A stretch of 64,000 bases of DNA from a bacterium (GTDB lineage Bacteria; DUMJ01). Position numbers and translations under genes: made by a program. The notes below the pieces were generated by a model. The model ran no database searches, was not told the origin of the DNA, and saw only the letters and a list, made by a program, of their open reading frames with translations. Shown here piece by piece: positions 57,160 to 64,000 of this stretch. The DNA is taken from NCBI GenBank assembly GCA_012839925.1, contig DUMJ01000003.1:1-64000 (forward strand), given 5' to 3'. Position 1 is the first letter of the stretch. Each line of letters opens with the position of its first letter.

Positions 57160-57891
57160 CTAAGCCTGTTTTATAATTCCAGGTGGATAGAAGCTACTCA
57201 TAACTTCATCTATATATTTCAAAGACCTGGCTGTATCCAACCTCCAATTTGTAGGACAGGTGGATAAAAATTCTACTATAGAATATCCCTTTCTGTCAAG
57301 TTGGCACTGGAATGCCATTCTTAGATATTCTTTAGCTTTTAAGACATTCTTGGGTGAATTGAGGGCAGCTCTCGCTGCAAAGGCACATCCTTCTGAAACA
57401 GCCATCATATCCAGAAGTCTTATTGGATATCCGGCACTCTCAGGGTCTCTCCCTCTGGGAGTAGTTGATGTCTTCTGGGATATAAGACTTGTAGGTGCCA
57501 TCTGTCCACCTGTCATACCGTAGACTGCATTATTTATAAATACCACCGTTATCTTTTCTCCCCTTACAGCTGTATGCATAGCTTCTCCTAGACCTAAACC
57601 AGCCATATCTCCGTCACCCTGATAGGCAAATACAACCCTGTCAGGATATACTCTTTTTACTCCCGTTGCTACAGAGGATGCCCTTCCGTGAGCCGCCTGA
57701 ATAAAATCGAAATTGTAGTGTTCATATATATATGCAGAACAACCGACTGAGCCGACCCCTATAGTTTTATCCAGAAGTCCCATCTCTTCCAGGACTTCGG
57801 CTAAGAGCCTGTGGGCGATTCCATGGGTACAACCCGGACAGTAATGAAACTTAAGTTCATTTAAGGCTTTAGGATAGCTAAAGATTTTCAT
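57160..57891 (-). CDS. 2-oxoacid:ferredoxin oxidoreductase, beta (TPP) subunit
   Basis: YCPGCTHGIAHRLLAEV; FAYQGDGDMAGLGLGEAMHTAVRGE; NNAVYGMTGGQMAPTS. Confidence 0.93.
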   Translation of the reverse strand: MKIFSYPKALNELKFHYCPGCTHGIAHRLLAEVLEEMGLLDKTIGVGSVGCSAYIYEHYNFDFIQAAHGRASSVATGVKRVYPDRVVFAYQGDGDMAGLGLGEAMHTAVRGEKITVVFINNAVYGMTGGQMAPTSLISQKTSTTPRGRDPESAGYPIRLLDMMAVSEGCAFAARAALNSPKNVLKAKEYLRMAFQCQLDRKGYSIVEFLSTCPTNWRLDTARSLKYIDEVMSSFYPPGIIKQA

Positions 57892-58943
57892 AGTTTCACC
57901 TCTTGTACGACCTGTAATAACTGGTCCAGGATCTCCACATATGTGGGTACTATGCCAACCCTTCCATAGAAGTATACCGGATATTTTCCATTAATTGTCA
58001 GTTTTACATCTTCTATCATCTGTCCAAGACTCATTTCAACAGTAAGTATAGCCTTAACTGACTGTGATAGAGATGTAAAAGCAAATGCAGGGAATGGGTA
58101 TAGTGTGATGGGTCTTATACACCCCACCTTTATATCCCTTTCTCTTGCAATCTTTGTTACACCCTCAAGAATCCTCCCCACAGTGCCATAACCGACCAGT
58201 ACTATTTCTGCGTCCTCTAACATGAGACTATCCCATCTCTGTTCGTTAAAGGATATCTCCTCATATATCATTAAAAGATGAAGATTATGCTTCTCTAAAT
58301 CTTCTGGGTCAAGGTGCATAGAGGTTATGTGATTGGGAGCACCAAACTTGCCCTTCCCTAAAGCCCACGGCTTATCCGGTAAATCTGGCTCTTTAAATTC
58401 CGGTATCTCTATATCTTCCATCATCTGTCCCAGAGCCCCATCTATTATTATCATTACCGGTGTCCTGTATTTATCTGCCAGGTCGAAGCCCAGTTTTGTA
58501 AAGTCAAAACATTCCTGGACATTTGAAGGGGCTAAGACTATATTTCGATAATCTCCATGTCCACCTCCTCTTGTTGCCTGGAAATAATCACTCTGGGCAG
58601 GCTGGACTCCTCCTAAACCTGGACCCCCCCTCATAACATTTACTATCACACAGGGCAATTCAGCTGCCGAAAGATAAGATATCCCTTCCTGTTTGAGGCT
58701 TATCCCTGGTCCTGATGATGCAGTCATTACTCTTACCCCACAGGCAGATGCGCCAAAGACCATATTTATGGCAGCAGTTTCGCTATCCGCCTGAAGGAAT
58801 ACACCTCCAACCTCAGGTAGACGTCTTGCCATATAGTGTAATATCTCACTCTGAGGCGTTATAGGGTAACTGAAGAAATACTTGCATCCAGCATATACTG
58901 CCCCCTCTGCAATAGCTTCGTTACCTCGCATAAGTACTTTCAT
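57888..58943 (-). CDS. 2-oxoacid:ferredoxin oxidoreductase, alpha subunit (VorB/KorA-type)
   Basis: GNEAIAEGAVYAGCKYFFSYPITPQSEI; TASSGPGISLKQEGISYLSAAELP. Confidence 0.93.
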   Translation of the reverse strand: MKVLMRGNEAIAEGAVYAGCKYFFSYPITPQSEILHYMARRLPEVGGVFLQADSETAAINMVFGASACGVRVMTASSGPGISLKQEGISYLSAAELPCVIVNVMRGGPGLGGVQPAQSDYFQATRGGGHGDYRNIVLAPSNVQECFDFTKLGFDLADKYRTPVMIIIDGALGQMMEDIEIPEFKEPDLPDKPWALGKGKFGAPNHITSMHLDPEDLEKHNLHLLMIYEEISFNEQRWDSLMLEDAEIVLVGYGTVGRILEGVTKIARERDIKVGCIRPITLYPFPAFAFTSLSQSVKAILTVEMSLGQMIEDVKLTINGKYPVYFYGRVGIVPTYVEILDQLLQVVQEVKL

Positions 58944-59160
58944 TTATATCCTCCCGTACTAACTCTATTGCGATATCAGGGCACATAATAACACAGGCTC
59001 TGCAGCCTATACATTCATTTCCTGTAAGCCTGACAGGATGATTTCCCCCTTCATTCAGATACTCTTCAAATTCAAGTACATCTCGGGGGCAGAGAGAGAT
59101 ACATATACCACAGCCCTTACATCTCTCTTTGTCTATGTTTAATGTATATCTGTACTTCAC
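58921..59160 (-). CDS. 2-oxoacid:ferredoxin oxidoreductase, 2x[4Fe-4S] delta subunit
   Basis: CKGCGICISLCP and CIGCRACVIMCP. Confidence 0.92.
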   Translation of the reverse strand: MKYRYTLNIDKERCKGCGICISLCPRDVLEFEEYLNEGGNHPVRLTGNECIGCRACVIMCPDIAIELVREDINESTYAR

Positions 59161-60845
59161 GCTGACATCCCTTCCTTTATTTTCCTTGCGTAATTAATCA
59201 GTTCTCTGGCATTAATAATGGTAGAGCCCATTATTTGACCTGTAAGCATTCTGGATATCTCCATTATCCTCTCATCTTCTTCCAGTACTTTTAACTTTAT
59301 ATTTACTCCTTTTTCGTCTGTTTCTTTCTGGACGTATATATGTGTATCGCCAAAGACAGCAATTTGAGGTAGATGTGTTATATTTATTACCTGACTTGTC
59401 CTGGAGAGCTCATAAATCCTTTCTCCTACTGCTATTGCTGTCTTTCCCCCTATACCTATATCTATCTCGTCAAATATAAATGTGGGGAAAGACTCGACAT
59501 CTCTGAGAAGACTTCTTATTGCAAGAGATATCCTGGATAACTCTCCACCAGAAACGACGTCTTCAATCCTTTTTAGAGGTTCGTCAGGGACAGTAGCTAT
59601 AAGAAACGTTACCATATTGAATCCAGAAGGTGCAGGTTCAACAGTCTCCTCAACTTCTAACCTTATTCTTACATCTGGCATCCCTAACCTCTTTAATTCT
59701 TCTTCTAAAAGAGTGGAAAGCTTCTCTGCAGTTTCTCTCCTTCTATATGTTAATTCCTCACCCAAAGACTTCAACTGATTGGATGTCTCTTCTATAATTG
59801 AATCTAAATTGCTACTCTCCTCTTGAATTTTTTCCAGTCCATTTCTTCTACTCTCTAATTTTTTTAACTCCTCTAATAACTCATTTACTGATTTTACCCT
59901 GTACTTTCTCTTAAGTTCATTTATAAAGTGAATCCTTGCTTCTAATTCTTCCAGTTTAGAACTGTCAACCTCATTTAAATGGTTCATATAAGTTCTGATG
60001 TTCCTCGACACCTCTCCTATCAGTATCCCCTGATTTTCAAGGTCTCTCGCAAGATCCCCCAGTTGAGGGTCTATATCTCCCAGTCCTGTTAATATCTGTG
60101 ACACCCTGGATAATCTGGAAATTACTGAGTCATCATCTTCGTATAAGAGAAGATAAGACTTTTCTATATCATTCTTTAGCCTTTCCAGATTTAGAAGTCG
60201 TGACTCTTCCTCTTCTAGCATCTCGTCTTCGTTTTCCACAAGATTGGCTCGTCTCAATTCATCTATCTGATAATTGAGGAAGTCAATCTCTTGGAGCCTG
60301 GTTTTTATCCTCTCTTCTATGCTCAGTTTTTTCCCCCTGAGGTCTCTCCACTTAGAGAAGAACTCATTGAATGAGTCTCTATAGCTGTGCAGTCTTCCAT
60401 AAGAATCTATAAGCTCCAGCTGATATTCAGGAGAAAAGATCTCTGCATTTTCCATCTGGGAGAATATGTTGACCAGATATCTTCCTGTCTCTCTCATTAC
60501 AGAAGCGGGGATAGCTCTCCCATTTACCTTTATGCTGTTCTTACCTGTACTGGTTATCTCCCTTAATACTATGAGTTCATCTGCGACCTCAATCCCATTC
60601 TCCTCCAGTAGTCTTATCAATTCTTCTCTCTTAGGCAGGTCAAATATCCCTATTATCTGAGCTTTGGGATAACCCGACTTTACCATACCAGAGCTGGCTC
60701 TAGCTCCCAAAAGTTGCTGTATAGCTTCCACTATCAGAGATTTACCTGCACCGGTCTCTCCGGTGACTATGTTTAACCCCGGGGTAAAGGTGGCGTTTAC
60801 ACTATCTATTATGTTGAATCCCCTAATATTTATCTCCCTAAGCAT
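59157..60845 (-). CDS. recN: DNA repair protein RecN
   Basis: MLREINIRGFNIIDSVNATFTPGLNIVTGETGAGKSLIVEAI; VSGGELSRISLAIRSLL; IFDEIDIGIGGKTA. Confidence 0.96.
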   Translation of the reverse strand: MLREINIRGFNIIDSVNATFTPGLNIVTGETGAGKSLIVEAIQQLLGARASSGMVKSGYPKAQIIGIFDLPKREELIRLLEENGIEVADELIVLREITSTGKNSIKVNGRAIPASVMRETGRYLVNIFSQMENAEIFSPEYQLELIDSYGRLHSYRDSFNEFFSKWRDLRGKKLSIEERIKTRLQEIDFLNYQIDELRRANLVENEDEMLEEEESRLLNLERLKNDIEKSYLLLYEDDDSVISRLSRVSQILTGLGDIDPQLGDLARDLENQGILIGEVSRNIRTYMNHLNEVDSSKLEELEARIHFINELKRKYRVKSVNELLEELKKLESRRNGLEKIQEESSNLDSIIEETSNQLKSLGEELTYRRRETAEKLSTLLEEELKRLGMPDVRIRLEVEETVEPAPSGFNMVTFLIATVPDEPLKRIEDVVSGGELSRISLAIRSLLRDVESFPTFIFDEIDIGIGGKTAIAVGERIYELSRTSQVINITHLPQIAVFGDTHIYVQKETDEKGVNIKLKVLEEDERIMEISRMLTGQIMGSTIINARELINYARKIKEGMSA

Positions 60846-61671
60846 CTCCTACTCTCTCTCCCCAATGGAGCTTCTCTCTCAGGGTAGAGAAAAAGTCTGG
60901 ACTTTTGCTTAACCGTATTAACTTCCACTGGCTGTTACTAAAGCTTACTTTGATTCTATCCTCTGTATCAAGGTGTACTCCCAGTTGTCCATCTACTGTT
61001 AACATAACTTCTTCATGCTTTTCTCCCACGACTATCTCTATCATATCTCTGGGATTTAATAGTATAGGTCTTAAAAATAGAGAGTGTGGACATATTGGGG
61101 TAACCAGTACACAGTTCAGGTCAGGGGATACGATTGGTCCTCCAGCTGATAGAGAATAAGCGGTTGAACCTGTAGGGGTAGATACTATAATGCCATCGGC
61201 AGGATATCTTGCCACTAGATTTTTATTTACATACAGGGTTATCTCCAACATCCTGGCAAATGTACCTTTATTTACGACTGCGTCATTCAGAGCAAGGAAT
61301 TTCCCTTTAGTAATTCCGCTCTTTTCTACTGTTATGTCCAGTGTTCCTCTGCTTTCGATCCTGTAATCTTTGTTCAATAATTTATCTATAGCATCCTTAT
61401 ATTCATCTGGTTCTACATCAAAGAGAAACCCTAACCCTCCAACTCTTATTCCGAGTACAGGGACCCCCAGTGGTACGAGGATTTTTGATGCCCTCAGTAA
61501 AGTTCCATCTCCCCCTATTACTATCCCAATATCAAAATCTTCTGTAACATCTTCAGCCCAGGAATCAAAAAGCTTTGCATAAACATCTTTAGATTTTATG
61601 TAGCTTACAATATCTGAACCTAATATAAGAGCCTCTTCTCTATGAGGATTTGGAAATACCGCTATTTTCAA
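60838..61671 (-). CDS. nadK: NAD kinase
   Basis: IGGDGTLLRASKIL; PADGIIVSTPTGSTAYSLSAGGPIVSPD. Confidence 0.95.
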   Translation of the reverse strand: MKIAVFPNPHREEALILGSDIVSYIKSKDVYAKLFDSWAEDVTEDFDIGIVIGGDGTLLRASKILVPLGVPVLGIRVGGLGFLFDVEPDEYKDAIDKLLNKDYRIESRGTLDITVEKSGITKGKFLALNDAVVNKGTFARMLEITLYVNKNLVARYPADGIIVSTPTGSTAYSLSAGGPIVSPDLNCVLVTPICPHSLFLRPILLNPRDMIEIVVGEKHEEVMLTVDGQLGVHLDTEDRIKVSFSNSQWKLIRLSKSPDFFSTLREKLHWGERVGDA

Positions 61672-62467
61672 AATATTTAAAAGCCTCCTCTACTGTAGAA
61701 TTAATATCAGGTCTGGTTATGCTCTCTCTCCTTGAGAGATACAATAGGTATTCAATATTTCCAGCCTTGCCTTTAATTGGAGAGAAAGTAATACCATGTG
61801 AGTATAAACCGAAAGATTCTGCGAATTGGATTACACTGCCAATGACATCTATATGAAACTCAGGTTTAACTACAACTCCTCCCCTGCTTACCCTCCTGTA
61901 CTCTGCCTCAAACTGAGGTTTGACTAGTATAATTATCTCTTTTTCCCCCTCCAGGCATTTATACAATGCAGGTATAATCTTTCTTACAGAGATAAAAGAG
62001 ACATCAATTGTAGATAAAACAGGTTTTACAGGGAATAATTCTGGTTCAAGATATCTGGCATTGTAGCCTTCGATAACTCTTACTCTAGGATTTTTTACCA
62101 GGATTGGATGAAGTAGACTTTTACCTACATCTACTGCATATACCAGACCTGCTCCAAATTTTAAAAGACAGTGAGTGAATCCTCCGGTGGATGAACCGAT
62201 ATCCACGCAGACTTTATCTTTTATATCTACAGAGAACTCTCTTATAGCTTTTTCCAGTTTAAATCCACCCCTGCTTACGTATTCGGGTGGTCTTTTTATC
62301 TCTACTACGGCATCTCTCTTTACAAGTGTTCCACTCTTGGTAATAACCCTTCCGTTTACAGAAACCTCTCCTGCCATAATAAAGGACTGGGCTTGACTTC
62401 TAGTAGATACAAGTCCTAGGTCCAGCAGTAAGACATCTAGTCTCTCTTTATCTGATTGAAAACTCAT
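61640..62467 (-). CDS. TlyA-family rRNA (cytidine-2'-O)-methyltransferase
   Basis: S4 domain RLDVLLLDLGLVSTRSQAQSFIMAGEVSVNGRV; DIGSSTGGFTHCLLKFGA; upstream start 62491 also possible. Confidence 0.94.
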   Translation of the reverse strand: MSFQSDKERLDVLLLDLGLVSTRSQAQSFIMAGEVSVNGRVITKSGTLVKRDAVVEIKRPPEYVSRGGFKLEKAIREFSVDIKDKVCVDIGSSTGGFTHCLLKFGAGLVYAVDVGKSLLHPILVKNPRVRVIEGYNARYLEPELFPVKPVLSTIDVSFISVRKIIPALYKCLEGEKEIIILVKPQFEAEYRRVSRGGVVVKPEFHIDVIGSVIQFAESFGLYSHGITFSPIKGKAGNIEYLLYLSRRESITRPDINSTVEEAFKYFENSGISKSS

Positions 62468-62723
62468 AAAACTCATCTGTTGCAGTTTCAAATCTTACAT
62501 CAACTTCTCTCACTCTGGCAGATGGAGGACCTTTCGTTAGTTCTTTTAAAAATTCTTCCAGTTCTTCTACAGGTCCTTCGGCAGTGACCTCCAATCTACC
62601 GTCAAAAGTATTTCTGGCATAACCCTTTATTCCGAGTAAAATAGCTTTATATCTTGCAAAACTTCTAAATCCTACCCCCTGAACCCTGCCACCCAGAGTA
62701 ACAACCATTCTTTTATACTCCAT
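62448..62723 (-). CDS. Acylphosphatase
   Basis: [40 protein letters not shown]. Confidence 0.95.
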   Translation of the reverse strand: MEYKRMVVTLGGRVQGVGFRSFARYKAILLGIKGYARNTFDGRLEVTAEGPVEELEEFLKELTKGPPSARVREVDVRFETATDEFYEFSIR

Positions 62724-63132
62724 ACTCTCTTAAAACTGCTCCCAATACTCCATTTACAAATTCTGGCGTTTTATCCTTTCCAAAGAGCTTGGCAAGTTCA
62801 ACCGCCTCATTAATAACAACCTTGGGTGGAGTATCCTTATAATAGCGGAGCTCATAAATACCTATACGCAGTATACTCTTTTCTACTGGAGATATCCTTT
62901 CAAAATCCCAATCTTGCAGATGGGATTTTATGATATTATCTATCTCCTCTTGATTGCTCAATATACCTTCTAATATATTAATTAGAAAATCTTTATCTTC
63001 TTGCCTTAAGAACTCTAAATTAATTCTTTCCTTTATCTCCTCAATTGCGTCGGACCTGAATTCAAGTTCAAATATCAATTGGAACAACTTCTTACGAAGC
63101 TTTCTCCTATTCATAGAAGAATCTATATGCAA
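62713..63132 (-). CDS. nusB: Transcription antitermination factor NusB
   Basis: [49 protein letters not shown]. Confidence 0.95.
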   Translation of the reverse strand: MHIDSSMNRRKLRKKLFQLIFELEFRSDAIEEIKERINLEFLRQEDKDFLINILEGILSNQEEIDNIIKSHLQDWDFERISPVEKSILRIGIYELRYYKDTPPKVVINEAVELAKLFGKDKTPEFVNGVLGAVLREYGV

Positions 63133-63988
63133 TAAGCTTATATACCAACCTGGCAGATATAAAGCATGATGCCCTGTCTGTTCCCAAAACCTCTACCAGG
63201 TCACATCCAACTATATTCTTATGTGTAAATATCTCCTCTAAGAGATTGATTACATTATACCATAAAAGTCCTCCCGGTTCTGGAGTCCCCACCATAGGGA
63301 GAGTGGATGGATCAAAGACATCCCCATCTATAGAGATGAAGACATTATCACTGAGGAGATTAAGTATACTATCTATAAAGAATTTTTCATCTCTCAGGTA
63401 ATCTCTAGCCTTTATTACCTTTATAGAGTTACCTGAACCGATAAATTCATGCTCCTCTCTGGAGAGACTTCTAACTCCTACTTCTACCACACTTTTAAGC
63501 CCTAATTCTAATATCCTTCTCGTTACACAGGCATGGCTGAGATTTGTTTTATCATAGTCATCTCTCAGGTCAGCGTGTGCATCCAGTATAAGGCAGGAGA
63601 TGTCGTTATAATGTTTTAAGACACCTCTGATGTTTCCCAGCGTTAAGATATGCTCCCCTCCAATTACTACCGGGAATTTTTCTTCCTCTATTAATTCATC
63701 CATCAGGTCTTCTAATTTTAATATACAGGAAGTTAAGTTCCCCCTTTCCCACTGAGGGGCAGATATGGTTGCGATACCTTTTCTGAAAGGTTCAAACTCT
63801 AAGCTTTCATCAAACCACTCAAGAGCTCTTGATGCAAGTATTATTTCATCAGGTGCCATCTTTGTCCCGGAGAGATAAGTACCTGTTACCTCTAAAGGAA
63901 CAGGTACTATTACAGCGCTGGCTTTCTCTATGTTCTTATATTCTTCAGGGAAGTCTCCAAAAGTGACGTAATGTGTATAGAACATCAC
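63107..63988 (-). CDS. speB: Agmatinase/arginase-family ureohydrolase (SpeB-like)
   Basis: [62 protein letters not shown]. Confidence 0.92.
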   Translation of the reverse strand: MMFYTHYVTFGDFPEEYKNIEKASAVIVPVPLEVTGTYLSGTKMAPDEIILASRALEWFDESLEFEPFRKGIATISAPQWERGNLTSCILKLEDLMDELIEEEKFPVVIGGEHILTLGNIRGVLKHYNDISCLILDAHADLRDDYDKTNLSHACVTRRILELGLKSVVEVGVRSLSREEHEFIGSGNSIKVIKARDYLRDEKFFIDSILNLLSDNVFISIDGDVFDPSTLPMVGTPEPGGLLWYNVINLLEEIFTHKNIVGCDLVEVLGTDRASCFISARLVYKLIAYRFFYE

Positions 63989-64000
63989 ACTTCAGCCATA

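Overview
This 64 kb bacterial window contains no rRNA, tRNA, CRISPR array or prophage that I could support.

(1) About 1-28.3 kb is accessory: gdhA, then a glycan-utilisation locus (GH127 plus three other likely glycoside-active proteins, an Opp/Dpp-type ABC transporter, a small secreted protein and a ROK repressor), a DUF-type gene with a MacAB-like efflux cassette, and a second, divergent Opp/Dpp-like transporter.

(2) About 28.3-43.6 kb holds a repeat cluster and an orphan type IV pilin, ABC-F, an AMMECR1/MEMO fusion, mutL-mutS, an SdpR/SdpI-like locus with an ABC exporter, and a c-di-AMP (ydaO/yuaA) riboswitch heading a three-gene operon (opine-dehydrogenase family, B12-binding/mutase-like, ATP-grasp ligase).

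(3) About 43.6-64 kb is an almost continuous minus-strand run: MFS/DUF1638/URO-D/thioesterase, then housekeeping genes (trmH-like, plsY, der, ispH, dnaB, rplI, rpsR, ssb, rpsF, rplL, rplJ, rplA, rplK, nusG, secE, 2-oxoacid:ferredoxin oxidoreductase, recN, nadK, tlyA, acyP, nusB, speB).

Best leads: the riboswitch-controlled operon of unknown product; a periplasmic binding protein whose motif order indicates circular permutation; and three genes whose full-length reading frames seem to need non-canonical start codons (AUA, CUG, CUG). All assignments come from reading the sequence; no database search was run.
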